A stretch of DNA of 35,397 bases. Source: DASXMX01 sp036794395 (lineage in GTDB: Bacteria; Planctomycetota; Phycisphaerae; Tepidisphaerales; Tepidisphaeraceae). The notes beneath the pieces were generated by a model. That model was not told the origin of the DNA, ran no database searches, and saw nothing but the letters and a program-made list of their open reading frames with translations. Within the stretch, counting starts at the first letter, position 1, and each line of letters starts with the position of its first letter. Of this stretch, positions 1 to 11,887 are shown piece after piece. The position numbers and the translations under genes were made by a program. The stretch covers positions 1 through 35,397 of the forward strand of contig DAIRGS010000038.1 in the NCBI GenBank assembly GCA_036794395.1, read 5' to 3'.

Positions 1-67
1 TGCACTCGCCTCACCCCCTCCCCCAATCCCCCCCTCCCCCCCTCTTCTTCTATTTCCCCCCAAAGCC

Positions 68-96
68 TTGCCATCAATCCCTCCGATTCCTATACT
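68..96 (+). promoter_or_regulatory. Sigma70-type promoter of rpsL-rpsG
   Basis: TTGCCA (68-73) and TATACT (91-96) are separated by 17 bp, a near-consensus housekeeping promoter. Transcription would start near 103, leaving a leader of about 36 bases before rpsL. The 60 bases upstream are an almost pure pyrimidine tract on this strand. The match is by eye only. Confidence 0.6.
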
Positions 97-139
97 CCCC
101 CCCTCACTCGTTTTGGAAGCTGAGAAGGAAACTACATAG

Positions 140-511
<372 letters not shown>

Positions 512-527
512 ACGGAACACAACTGCA

Positions 528-1004
528 ATGGCGTACAAGAAATTCACGTCCAGCGAAGAGATGCTCAAACCCGACGCTCGCTACAACAGCAAGCTCGTGA
601 GCAAGTTCATCAACTGCATCATGTGGGACGGCAAGAAGTCCGTCGCCCAGAAGATCGTCTACGATGCGATGGAAACCGTCACCAAGCAGGTGAAGGATGT
701 CCCCCCGCTCGAACTCTTCGAAACCGCGATCAACAACATCAAGCCCTACGTTGAAGTCCGCAGCCGTCGGGTCGGCGGAGCCAACTACCAGGTTCCGATG
801 CAGGTCAACAAGCGCCGCCAGCAGAGCCTGGCGTTCCGCTGGCTGATCAACGCCTGCCGCGAAGAAGCCGGCCGCCCCATGAGCCAGCGCCTCGCCAACG
901 AACTCATGGCCGCTTTCCGCAAGGAAGGCAAAGCCATGAACACCCGCGAACAAACCCACCGAATGGCCGACGCCAACAAAGCGTTCGCCCACTTCGCCTG
1001 GTAA
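528..1004 (+). CDS. rpsG: 30S ribosomal protein S7
   Basis: S7 binds the 3' major domain of 16S rRNA and starts assembly of the subunit head. The 158 aa protein begins MAYKKFTSSEEMLKPDARY and contains the conserved VSKFINCIMWDGKKSVAQKI and VEVRSRRVGGANYQVP segments, ending in a normal C-terminal helix (AFAHFAW). The frame is open upstream to 414, but that part overlaps rpsL and has no similarity to S7, so the ATG at 528 is the start. The gene is co-transcribed with rpsL and followed by an intrinsic terminator at 1035-1062. Confidence 0.97.
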   Translation: MAYKKFTSSEEMLKPDARYNSKLVSKFINCIMWDGKKSVAQKIVYDAMETVTKQVKDVPPLELFETAINNIKPYVEVRSRRVGGANYQVPMQVNKRRQQSLAFRWLINACREEAGRPMSQRLANELMAAFRKEGKAMNTREQTHRMADANKAFAHFAW

Positions 1005-1034
1005 GCAGACTGCGCATCCAACCAACTTTCGATC

Positions 1035-1062
1035 GTGGCCGGTCTTCCGGCCACTTTCTTTT
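1035..1062 (+). terminator. Rho-independent terminator after rpsG
   Basis: An 8-bp GC-rich stem (GTGGCCGG / CCGGCCAC) with a TCTT loop is followed by TTTCTTTT. It lies 30 bases past the rpsG stop and would end the rpsL-rpsG transcript. Confidence 0.8.
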
Positions 1063-1199
1063 GCGCACCCACTAAGACCATGAGCAGCGCTATTGTGGCC
1101 TGCGGTGACCGCGGTCGATTCCGTACTCCAAAACTTGAAGCTTCTACCACGCCATCACTTTCAGCGTCAGCCCTTTTCCTTGCCCGCTTTGGCAGCGAT

Positions 1200-2555
1200 C
1201 TACTGGTCGCCGCCCGTCTTGATCACCTTGATGTACTCGTTCTCCATCCATGGTTTCCAGCACCGGGCGAATTCGATTTGCGCCTTTTCGTCGATCGTTC
1301 CCGCCTCAACCAACATCGATTCCTGCCCGACCGATCTTCCGCTGCCGGGACCTCCCAGCGATATCCAGCCACTGTGCCGGTATTCGAATGGGCCGATGAT
1401 TCCGGGACTGTCGATGGGACTGTATTGGTCGCTGATGCCAAAAAGCAATCCCAGCGCCCAGGCCCTTTGCGTCGGATTGAGCTTGTCACTATTGACTGCC
1501 GCGATCAACTCCGGCACCGCCTTCCAATCCATCTGCCGTAGTTGTGCGGCCGCTGAACCCTTCGCCAGAAAGTCATCTTTCTCGTTGTATGCTCCACCAA
1601 GAATTTTAACGGGCCCTTGAGCCGGGAGCTTCAAGATCAGGGACGCGGCACGGGCCTGCTCTACTGCGCTGGTTCTCACGGTAATTGGTTCCACCACGAG
1701 TGTGAGCGGAATAGACTTGCAGCATATCAGCCCCTCAATGTCGGCCGTCAAGCCAATGCTGATAGTGGGGTGAAACAGGACAGTCGCCGTGTAACGCCCG
1801 GGCTTCTGAATCGATATGTACGAGGCAAGCCGAAGGTTCAGGGGAATCGACTCTGCGTACTCGAGTACCTCACTGTGACCGAGCCCCCCCATGTCAAATT
1901 CCTCACGCTCGGGTAGAGCCCGGCCCTGTTCGTCGAGGAGTTGTATCCGCCATTTATTGTGCCGCGAGGCCCCGCGGTAGTCGCCGCCAACATCAACCGG
2001 AATCGGGAGTTTTTCCCCATCGAGGTTTGTGAGGTTTGCCGTAATCTCCGGGAGGTATTGAATGCTGTTCCGAAGTAGCGACTTACCCTCGATTAGAATG
2101 ACAAGCGGGTCCGGCTTCTTCTCTACGCGGCGGACCGCCGTCAGAAGCAACAGCTCTTTCGCCGGGTGAAAATGGGTCTTTTTGGCTGAGGCGTGTTCCG
2201 CGGCATATCGCGTTTTGAGAACTTCTTCCCAGTGCGCCCCTCCGCGACGGATGATCTCCGTCAGGCACAGATCAAAGCCGCCCTCGACCTTCACGATGTC
2301 AAGGACGTTCTCCAGTAGAACATCGGAGATTTGACGGAGCGTTTGCTGACCCCGGACACGCATACGTCGCAATTCATCCGGATTATCGTGATACGACGGA
2401 TGCCTTGGTCCCAGCTCGGCGGCAATTTCCTCCGGATCTTCGGCCGACGACTGCGTACTTGGCACGGTCGCCCCTGGCGTTTGTCCAAGTGCCATCAAAC
2501 CTCCCACGCAGCAGATGAAGAGAATCGCGGTGCCGGTCGTAGTGATGTGCGTCAT
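1200..2555 (-). CDS. Secreted or periplasmic protein of unknown function
   Basis: The 451 aa product is not recognised. The ATG at 2555 is chosen because GGGAGG (complement of 2563-2568) lies 7 bases upstream; the open frame extends further to 2738 without another good signal. Residues 1-24 look like a signal peptide: a short polar start, then a hydrophobic run ending at MALGQ. A low-complexity PSTQSSAEDPEE stretch follows. The middle part (about 190-310) has alternating hydrophobic patterns that read like a beta-sandwich, including PGRYTATVLFHP. The C-terminal part is helical (AAQLRQMDWKAVPELIAAV), which recalls HEAT-like helical repeats, but this is not secure. It is convergent with rpsG and divergent from serS. 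Function cannot be assigned. Confidence 0.7.
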   Translation of the reverse strand: MTHITTTGTAILFICCVGGLMALGQTPGATVPSTQSSAEDPEEIAAELGPRHPSYHDNPDELRRMRVRGQQTLRQISDVLLENVLDIVKVEGGFDLCLTEIIRRGGAHWEEVLKTRYAAEHASAKKTHFHPAKELLLLTAVRRVEKKPDPLVILIEGKSLLRNSIQYLPEITANLTNLDGEKLPIPVDVGGDYRGASRHNKWRIQLLDEQGRALPEREEFDMGGLGHSEVLEYAESIPLNLRLASYISIQKPGRYTATVLFHPTISIGLTADIEGLICCKSIPLTLVVEPITVRTSAVEQARAASLILKLPAQGPVKILGGAYNEKDDFLAKGSAAAQLRQMDWKAVPELIAAVNSDKLNPTQRAWALGLLFGISDQYSPIDSPGIIGPFEYRHSGWISLGGPGSGRSVGQESMLVEAGTIDEKAQIEFARCWKPWMENEYIKVIKTGGDQ

Positions 2556-2758
2556 GATGCAGCCTCCCGGTGTGACCAAGTGTGGCTTGAGAGATCGCAA
2601 TTCTACCCACAACATCCCGCATTCATGGTCCCAATATATCCATTTGCGAAAGTTGAGGCCGCCCGAACGTATCCACCGGTTCATTTCGATGGTTGAAGAG
2701 GAAGTATTCGGCACCATCCCAGCTTGCATTTCCCCCACACCACGGCAACACTCAATCC

Positions 2759-4063
2759 ATGGTTGATTTGAAGGATCTACGTGAGAATCCGCAGAAATAT
2801 CGCCGCGGTGCGGAACTCAAAAACGTCAAGGTGGACATCGACGCCCTGCTGGCCGCCGACGAGCAGCGGCTCACCGCTCAGCGCGAGTTCGAGAAGTTCA
2901 GGGCCGAGCAGAACGAAGCGTCCAAGGAGATTGGAAAGCTCAAGGACGCTTCGGAAAAGCAGGCCGCCATCGCCCGTGTCGGGAGCCTGAAGACCAGCGT
3001 CAAAGACGCCGAGGAGCGGATGAAGACGACGGAAACGCAGGTGAACGTCCTGCTGCTCCAGGTTCCTCAGCCGCCGGATGATGACGTGCCTGTTGGCAAG
3101 GACGCGACCCAGAACGTCGTGCTCTATCGCTGGGGCCAGCCCAGGAAATTTGAGTTCAAGGCCAGGAGCCACATCGAGCTGGGCGAGGCCCTGGGCATTC
3201 TTAACTTCGAAGCCGGTGTGCGGCTCTCCGGGTCCCGCTCGTACTTCCTCATCGGTGCCGGGGCCGATCTGCACAATGCCATCCTGCGGTTCTCCATGGA
3301 CATGATGACCCGCGAAAAAGGCTTCACCGCGATGACTGTTCCGGTGCTCGTCCGCGAGCCGGCACTGATCGGCACCGGCTTTTTCCCTGCCGGCCGCGAT
3401 GCGGTGTACGCGGTCGATCCGGGGCCGGAAGAGAAGTTCCTCACCGGAACCGGTGAAGTCGGCCTGACGGCGTTTCACATCGGCGAAACGCTCGACGAAA
3501 AAGACCTCCCCAAGAAATACACCACCGTCAGCACCTGCTTCCGCCGCGAGGCCGGCACCTACGGCAAAGACACCGCCGGCCTCTATCGCGTCCACCAGTT
3601 CGACAAATGCGAGCAGGTGGTGATCTGCAAGAACGACATTGCCGAGAGCAAGCGCTGGCACCAGGAAATGCTCTCGTACTCGGAAGAAGTCCTCAAACGC
3701 CTCAACCTCCCCTACCGCGTCATCCAATGCTGCACCGGCGACATCGGCGTGAAGAACGCCTCCATGATGGACATCGAAACCTGGATGCCCAGCCGCCAAG
3801 ACGAAAAAGACCCCGACTCCGGCTACGGCGAAACCCACTCCGCCTCCCGCCTCTACGATTTCCAGGCGCGGAGATTGAACCTTCGATATAAGGGAGCGGA
3901 TGGAAAACTTCGCTTCTGCCACACACTGAACAACACGGTGGTCGCCAGCCCGCGCGTGTTGATTCCGATTCTAGAGAACTATCAGAACGCGGATGGGTCA
4001 GTGACGATCCCGGAGGCGCTGCGGCCGTACATGAATGGGCACGAGCGGATTGCGGCGCGGTAA
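2759..4063 (+). CDS. serS: Seryl-tRNA synthetase
   Basis: This class II synthetase attaches serine to tRNA-Ser, and to tRNA-Sec where present, using ATP. The 434 aa length is typical. Residues 1-100 form the N-terminal domain, with a charged coiled coil (about 30-95) that grips the long variable arm of the tRNA. The catalytic core has motif 2 (FRREAG at 261-266, then VHQFDKCEQ) and motif 3 (389-399, arginine retained). The serine-binding loop reads TGTGE at 229-233 instead of the common TAE, and motif 3 reads TLNNTVVASPR instead of TLNGSGLAVGR, a divergence discussed in the findings. The ATG at 2759 matches the MVDLKDLREN start expected for the family; the frame continues upstream but that part does not align. 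No clear Shine-Dalgarno sequence is seen. Confidence 0.96.
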   Translation: MVDLKDLRENPQKYRRGAELKNVKVDIDALLAADEQRLTAQREFEKFRAEQNEASKEIGKLKDASEKQAAIARVGSLKTSVKDAEERMKTTETQVNVLLLQVPQPPDDDVPVGKDATQNVVLYRWGQPRKFEFKARSHIELGEALGILNFEAGVRLSGSRSYFLIGAGADLHNAILRFSMDMMTREKGFTAMTVPVLVREPALIGTGFFPAGRDAVYAVDPGPEEKFLTGTGEVGLTAFHIGETLDEKDLPKKYTTVSTCFRREAGTYGKDTAGLYRVHQFDKCEQVVICKNDIAESKRWHQEMLSYSEEVLKRLNLPYRVIQCCTGDIGVKNASMMDIETWMPSRQDEKDPDSGYGETHSASRLYDFQARRLNLRYKGADGKLRFCHTLNNTVVASPRVLIPILENYQNADGSVTIPEALRPYMNGHERIAAR

Positions 4064-4133
4064 GATTGCGCCGACGAAAACACGATGGTTTTCAGGCACT
4101 GCGCTTATCGTTGCCAGTTCGTCATCGCGTCTG

Positions 4134-5899
4134 TCAGACCTGACGGATGAAGTCTGCCAAGTGGCTGAGCGGGACGGGCCATGAGATGGGCGGCGAGTTC
4201 GGTGAGTCAGTAGAAGCGCCTTCATCGATCCTTCCGGCAAGCCATAAGACGGGTATCACACGATCCGCGCCGCCATTGATGCTCGCATGAATCTCCGATG
4301 CGGTAAACCCCGCGGCGGACGTGGAACGGGCCGCAACAACCGCCGCGTCGATCCCGACCAAATCAGCGCGCGTCGGCAGCGTATGACGGACCTGCACTTC
4401 CGCCAGTGATTCCAACGCCGCCTCCAACGGGTCGAATGCCGATAGGGAGGGATCTCGCACCAACATCACTTTTATAGAACGCCGTCCATACGGCGGCTCC
4501 ATCAGCTTCGCCTCATCCTTTGGAGACAGGCGGGCAAGCATTGCGGTCAGGCCGTAAATCTCTCCCCGTAGAGGCACGCCATCCGGTCGGGCGGGGTCCT
4601 CGCATCCCACCGCATTGCGGCACTCAGGCTTGCTGAGTGGGCGGAGCGGCGAATGCTCTGAGGACGCCAGGAGCACGCCCGTGGCATACAGATCGGCTAC
4701 CTGGAGCAGCCGCGCCATCGGATGGGCCGCCGCCCGCGCGAATCCCGCCTCGTGAAAGGATGCGATCGGTTTGCGGATCTCCTCCGGAAGCCCCAGGCAA
4801 CGGAGAATGGTCTGAACAAGTTCGCCATGCGTCATGCCGAGCATCATGCGCTCGAGCACGTCGCGTCGGCGACCGGTTGCCTCCTGCACTTCCAGAACTT
4901 TTCGGTACTCCTCGCCGAAATGACTGTGGAAGAGGATCTCGCCCAGGTCGTGGCAGAGGCCGACCAGGTACGCTGAGCCCCCCAGATCCTCGGGCGCGAG
5001 CCGGTTGCAGAGGGTTGCGACGGCGAAGGAGTGCTGCCAGCAGCGGATCGGGTTAAAGCCGTCGGGACCAGACGGCGGCATCGCATCGAAGACGCCCATT
5101 GATGCAGCGATGTCGCGAACAGTGGCACAGCCTATGTTGCGCACCGCCTCGGCCAGCGTGGCGACGACGCCGCGGGTCGAAGCATAGCTGACGCTGTTAG
5201 CCGCCTGCAGCACCCGTGCCGCCAAGAGCGAGTCCCGCGCGATCAACGACGTCAGGTCCGACATGTCACCGCGCGGCGAGGCAGCTAACGCGATCACCTG
5301 TGCCACCACGCCCGAGAGCGTGCGGGCCTGCATCGCGATCTCCGCTCGCTTGATGCACTCCTCCCGGTCCATGAGTTGTGGAACTTCGCCCCCGGTCAGC
5401 GCAACGGATTGCTGCTTTGCGGGCGGCGCATCGGCCTTCTTTGCAACAACGCTTGGTGGAGGAACGACCGATGGCTTTAATGCAGTTGATACCTTGCGAG
5501 CGGACGCGGGCTCATCGATCTCAAAACCGGGTCGCGGCGGCGGCACGTACTTACCTACGCGAGTCAGCAGCTCCGATAGCGAGAACTTGGACTTCAGTAT
5601 GTAGTCCCTGACTCCAAACCTCGCCGCGGCCACAATGTGTTCCTTATCACTGGACGCTGTCAGCAAGATCACCGGCGTATGCTTCGTATCGGGCCTGTTC
5701 CGCATGGCACGCAGTACGCCCAGCCCGTCGATACCCGGCATATTCAAGTCTAACAGAACCAAGTCCGGCACGCGGTCGTCCAGCGTCGCCAAGGCCTGCT
5801 GGCCTCCGGCGGCACAAACAAAATCGTACCCCGCGTTGCCGAGCGATGCCGAAAGCAACTCACGGATCATCGCCACATCGTCCACCACCAATACCAAGC

Positions 5900-5903
<4 letters not shown>
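4134..5903 (-). CDS. Receiver-HDOD domain response regulator with a C-terminal pseudo-receiver-like domain
   Basis: The 589 aa cytoplasmic signalling protein starts with a canonical receiver domain: acidic pocket VVDD (6-9), phospho-acceptor D52 in LLDLNMPG, T82 and K104. A Pro/Ala-rich linker (about 120-180) leads to an HDOD domain (about 180-390), with IARDSLLAARVLQAANS and GLCHDLGEILFHSHF. HDOD domains are HD-phosphohydrolase relatives, usually without catalysis, that act as signalling platforms; this one keeps an HD pair at 318-319. Residues from about 478 (KVMLVRD) to 589 have a receiver-like layout but no acceptor Asp. The start overlaps the stop of the hybrid kinase gene by 4 bases (ATGA), so the two are translationally coupled and probably partners. 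Confidence 0.9.
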
Positions 5904-9127
<3,224 letters not shown>

Positions 9128-9238
9128 CTGGATCCTCGCGATATATGGGAACGTTTCCATTCCGGTTATCGGCCGGGACAACTCTGCTGATTGAGAAATA
9201 ACCAGCGTGATATGTATCGCTCAAGCTTCCTCGGTAAT

Positions 9239-9272
9239 CCCATCTCCCGGGGGGAGAGGGGACAAGAGGGCG
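9239..9272. repeat. Family D palindromic repeat, short copy
   Basis: CCCATCTCCCGGGGGGAGAG followed by GGGACAAGAGGGCG is a degenerate copy of the CCCTCTCCC-type palindrome seen more fully at 22267-22372 and 32738-33017. It lies between the kinase start and the trxA terminator. Confidence 0.5.
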
Positions 9273-9329
9273 AAAAAGGAGGGAGCAGTCGTCGAGACTT
9301 TCATGCGCTCGTCACAACAAGCGCGTGAG

Positions 9330-9358
9330 AAAGCCCCGGCGGAAAGTGCCGGGGCTTT
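9330..9358 (-). terminator. Intrinsic terminator of trxA
   Basis: An 11-bp perfect stem (AAAGCCCCGGC / GCCGGGGCTTT) encloses a 7-base loop, 32 bases past the trxA stop. The U-tract on the minus strand is short (TTTCTC). Because the stem ends in A/T runs on both sides, it could act in either direction. Confidence 0.7.
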
Positions 9359-9390
9359 ATCGGTTGTTGCAATGAACGTTTTGGAAGTGG

Positions 9391-9723
9391 TTACTTCCCG
9401 ACTTCGTCCAGCGCTTCCTTGAACTTCTTCTCGGGTTGAAGGCCGACGAAGCGCTGGCTCATTTCGCCGCCTTTGAAGAGGATGACGGTGGGGATGTTGC
9501 TGATGCTGTACTTGAGGGCGGTGTCGCGGTTGGAGTCGGTGTCGACTTTGCCGACCTTGATCTTGCCCTGGTAATCCTTTGCCAGCTTTTCGATCGTGGG
9601 GGTGAGCATTTTGCACGGCATGCACCACTCAGCCCAGAAATCCACCAGAACCGGCACATCGGAATTCAGGACTTCCGCTTCGAAGTTCTGATCGGTGAGT
9701 TCAATTACGTTCTGTCCAGCCAT
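9391..9723 (-). CDS. trxA: Thioredoxin
   Basis: This is a 110 aa cytoplasmic thiol-disulfide oxidoreductase of normal length. The fold markers are complete: VLVDFWAEWC, the active site WCMPC, KVDTD, and the cis-proline loop SNIPTVILFKGGE. The active site differs from the usual WCGPC by Met for Gly, which would be expected to alter redox potential or partner choice. An AAGGAG sequence lies about 8 bases before the ATG, and a near-consensus promoter lies at 9769-9797. It is transcribed alone, ending at the hairpin at 9330-9358. A thioredoxin reductase gene is not in this window. Confidence 0.96.
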   Translation of the reverse strand: MAGQNVIELTDQNFEAEVLNSDVPVLVDFWAEWCMPCKMLTPTIEKLAKDYQGKIKVGKVDTDSNRDTALKYSISNIPTVILFKGGEMSQRFVGLQPEKKFKEALDEVGK

Positions 9724-9768
9724 GCTATCAATCTCCTTGGCCCGCCCTTGTTGGGGCTGGCGATGCCG

Positions 9769-9797
9769 ATCATAGAAGTGATTCGCGCGCCTTTCAA
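9769..9797 (-). promoter_or_regulatory. Sigma70-type promoter of trxA
   Basis: Read on the minus strand, TTGAAA (complement of 9792-9797) and TATGAT (complement of 9769-9774) are separated by exactly 17 bp. The predicted transcription start is near 9762, giving a leader of about 38 bases that contains AAGGAG. Confidence 0.65.
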
Positions 9798-9819
9798 CGC
9801 GTACAAACCCTCGGAGCCC

Positions 9820-10308
9820 TTACGCCTCGCTTTTCCCGCTCAACGCCAGGGCCCTGCGAACAGACAGCATGTTCGCCCCCGCAAGCCCCCAACACACCAC
9901 CCCGGCCCCGAGCAGCGCCAAGACGATCGAGCGAGGCAACTCGACAACCGGGTTGTCGTCCGATTTCCATGCGAAATGAACGATCGCAAGGGATATGAGG
10001 ATCAGGCCGATCGTCAATAACGCGGGAATCAGGGTTTGCTTCAGCCACAGCCCGCCTAAGCGGGAGCCGGATTTGGTTGCTGTCCGCACGCTGGACGAAC
10101 TCTTCCGGGCTTCGGCCAGCGCCTGCTGAAGATTTGGCTGCGGGGCAACGGCGACGGGCTTTGGGGCGCGAGCTTTTCCTGCCGCGGATCGGGTGATGGG
10201 AACCTTGGCGGTTGGAATGATTCGCGGCTTAGGCTGCGGCCTGGGTGCATCGGGAGAGGTTAAGCGGTCCAGCGCCTTGGCCGCGTCGTCATTTGTAGGA
10301 TCGGCCAT
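9820..10308 (-). CDS. Small membrane protein of unknown function
   Basis: The 162 aa product is not recognised. It starts with a hydrophilic part (MADPTNDDAAKALDRL), then a Pro/Lys/Ala-rich low-complexity segment (about 22-75) rich in basic residues. Two hydrophobic helices follow at the C-terminal end: LIPALLTIGLILISLAIV and IVLALLGAGVVCWGLAGA. This suggests a cytoplasmic N-terminal tail anchored by a hairpin of two membrane segments. The ATG at 10308 is chosen over the much longer open frame because GAGGG sits about 7 bases upstream and because the upstream part is antisense to the MEMO1-family gene. It is divergent from that gene, and the trxA promoter starts just after its stop. Confidence 0.65.
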   Translation of the reverse strand: MADPTNDDAAKALDRLTSPDAPRPQPKPRIIPTAKVPITRSAAGKARAPKPVAVAPQPNLQQALAEARKSSSSVRTATKSGSRLGGLWLKQTLIPALLTIGLILISLAIVHFAWKSDDNPVVELPRSIVLALLGAGVVCWGLAGANMLSVRRALALSGKSEA

Positions 10309-10392
10309 TTCGTTACCCTCGCCACGACCGTCGCATCTTAACCGACTTTCCAGCCAATGCGTCGCGAATACCTGTCGCCGGCGCATTTGTGA

Positions 10393-10422
10393 TTGCCGGG
10401 TCTTCGCCGGCAGGATTATAGT
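10393..10422 (+). promoter_or_regulatory. Candidate promoter of the MEMO1-family gene, probably leaderless
   Basis: TTGCCG (10393-10398) and TATAGT (10417-10422) are 18 bp apart. The -10 box ends 9 bases before the GTG at 10432, so transcription would begin within a few bases of the start codon. This argues against the in-frame TTG at 10393, which falls inside the -35 box. Confidence 0.45.
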
Positions 10423-10431
10423 GCGGCGGTC

Positions 10432-11313
10432 GTGGCCGCACCAAAAGAGCACGAGGTTCGGAAGCCTGCGGTTGCGGGAATGTTTTATCCCGCGGATGCC
10501 CAGCAGTGCCGGAGTGCGGCTCAGTCGCTGGTTCGTGCCGAGGCTGGCGCGGGGGGTGGATTGGGCGGCATCGTGCCGCATGCCGGGTGGATTTGCAGCG
10601 GGGCGATCGCAGGTGAAGTGATCGCAAAGTTGGCGGCGAGCATTACGCCGGAGTTGGTGGTGGTGTTTGGCGCGGTGCATACGCCGATCGAGTTGCGACT
10701 GGGTGCATTGGCGTCGCATGCGCGGTGGGATTTGCCGGGAGGGGCTTGTGAGCTTGCCTGGGACTTGGCCGGGTTGCTTGAAAAGGAGAATGACTGGTTT
10801 GCCACCGATGACCGGTTCCATCTGAATGAGCATGCGGTGGAAGTTGAGATGCCGCTGGTTCGGGCGGCCTGGCCCGCTGTCCGGTTGTTGCCCATTGAGG
10901 TGCCTGCAATCGAAAACGCCGCGGAGATCGGCCGACGGACGGCACGGCTGGTCCTTCAAAAGGGGTTGCGTGCTGTGTTTCTGGCCAGCAGCGATCTGAC
11001 GCATTACGGGCCGGCGTATCGCTTCGCGCCTGCGGGAGTCGGGATGGCCGGGTTGAATTGGGCGAAGGAAAACGATCGCAGGCTGCTGGAGCGTGTCGCG
11101 CGGTTTGAGATCGATCAGATTGTTCCCGAAGCCCGCCAGCACCTGAACGCGTGTGGCGCCGGGGCGATTGCCGCGATGTTGGCGGCCTGTGTGGAAGCGG
11201 GTGCAAGGTCGGCGCGCGTGCTTCGACATGCGAGCAGTTACGAGACGTTGGCGAAGGTAGCGCCGCAGCCGCCGGTGGATGCCGTGGGATATGCAGGTGT
11301 GATTGTGCAGTGA
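10432..11313 (+). CDS. MEMO1-family protein (AmmeMemoRadiSam system protein B)
   Basis: The 293 aa protein belongs to the MEMO1 / AMMECR1-linked family, which shares a fold with class III extradiol dioxygenases. Signatures seen are KPAVAGMFYPAD near the N-terminus, IVPHAGWICSGAIAGEVI (metal-site histidine region), VVVFGAVHTP, NEHAVEVEMPLV and ASSDLTHYG, plus a C-terminal SYET segment. In many bacteria this gene occurs beside an AMMECR1 domain protein and a radical SAM protein as the AmmeMemoRadiSam set, whose biochemical role is not settled; neither partner is in this window. The GTG start at 10432 is inferred from the promoter position; no Shine-Dalgarno sequence is present. Confidence 0.88.
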   Translation: MAAPKEHEVRKPAVAGMFYPADAQQCRSAAQSLVRAEAGAGGGLGGIVPHAGWICSGAIAGEVIAKLAASITPELVVVFGAVHTPIELRLGALASHARWDLPGGACELAWDLAGLLEKENDWFATDDRFHLNEHAVEVEMPLVRAAWPAVRLLPIEVPAIENAAEIGRRTARLVLQKGLRAVFLASSDLTHYGPAYRFAPAGVGMAGLNWAKENDRRLLERVARFEIDQIVPEARQHLNACGAGAIAAMLAACVEAGARSARVLRHASSYETLAKVAPQPPVDAVGYAGVIVQ

Positions 11314-11319
11314 ACTCGG

Positions 11320-11367
11320 CACGGGCTGGAAGCCCGTGTCACCTAGAAGCCCGTGTCACGTGAAGGG
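11320..11367. repeat. Hairpin repeat after the MEMO1-family gene
   Basis: CACGGGCT-GGA-AGCCCGTG (11320-11338) forms an 8-bp stem. Its 3' half, AGAAGCCCGTGTCAC, recurs immediately (11345-11359). It might serve as a transcript end, but no U-tract follows. The remaining bases to 11620 hold no recognised gene. Confidence 0.5.
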
Positions 11368-11620
11368 TGTTGAGTGAAAACAACATCGCTCATGGGCGGA
11401 TGGATTTGAGATCGATTTAGATACGGTTTTGTGGTGAGGGGGAAACAGACGGAATAAACCCACCTTCGCGGTAGCGCGGGGCCGGGAGTTTGGAAGGCAA
11501 TCGGCCGCGATGACGCGGCCGCACGGACGGATTGGAGTGGGCCGCATGGACGTGGAACAGCATTTGCCCTTGTCCGCATGTATAGGCGCGGAGCCGGGCA
11601 GAAGAGCAAGAGGAGCGTCC

Positions 11621-11887
11621 ATGAACGAGCACGAGTTCCAGTCGAAGGTAGCTGAGTTGATGGGTGAGATCAGTACCCTGCCCGCCACCGAACGCGGAAA
11701 GCTCGAAAAGCTGGCCGACGAAACACGGCAGCGCCACGAGCGACTTCGCCAGACCGTCAGCAGCCTTCAGGAGAGCCTGGATTATCTGCGCCTGAGCATC
11801 AAATACCTGGTGTTCGATCTGGAAGCCACCCGCCGGGAGAACGGGTATCTTCGAAAGATGCTCGAAGAGACTAGCGGTAACGAATAG
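11621..11887 (+). CDS. Small coiled-coil protein conserved in Planctomycetes
   Basis: The 88 aa hydrophilic product is helical almost throughout, with a coiled-coil pattern: ERGKLEKLADETRQRHERLR, then LQESLDYLRLSIKYLVFDLE, then ATRRENGYLRKMLEE. I recall the segment around YLRLSIKYLVFDLEATRREN as strongly conserved in hypothetical proteins of Planctomycetes, but I cannot verify that here. AGGAG at 11611-11615, five bases before the ATG at 11621, fixes the start; the frame stays open back to 11510 without such a signal. The gene is followed directly by nested repeat elements (11912-12418) and then a strong terminator at 12453, which may be its own displaced terminator. No function is known. Confidence 0.82.
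   Translation: MNEHEFQSKVAELMGEISTLPATERGKLEKLADETRQRHERLRQTVSSLQESLDYLRLSIKYLVFDLEATRRENGYLRKMLEETSGNE

Noticed and set aside
2777..3922. A 381-residue minus-strand frame opposite serS
   Set aside because: serS has full family motifs on the plus strand; the minus frame has shadow composition and no recognisable domain.
9820..11322. A 500-residue open frame on the minus strand covering the MEMO1-family gene
   Set aside because: Only its last 162 residues look like a protein with a ribosome site and membrane helices. The rest is antisense to a gene with clear family motifs and is rich in Arg, His and Pro, as shadow frames are in high-GC DNA.
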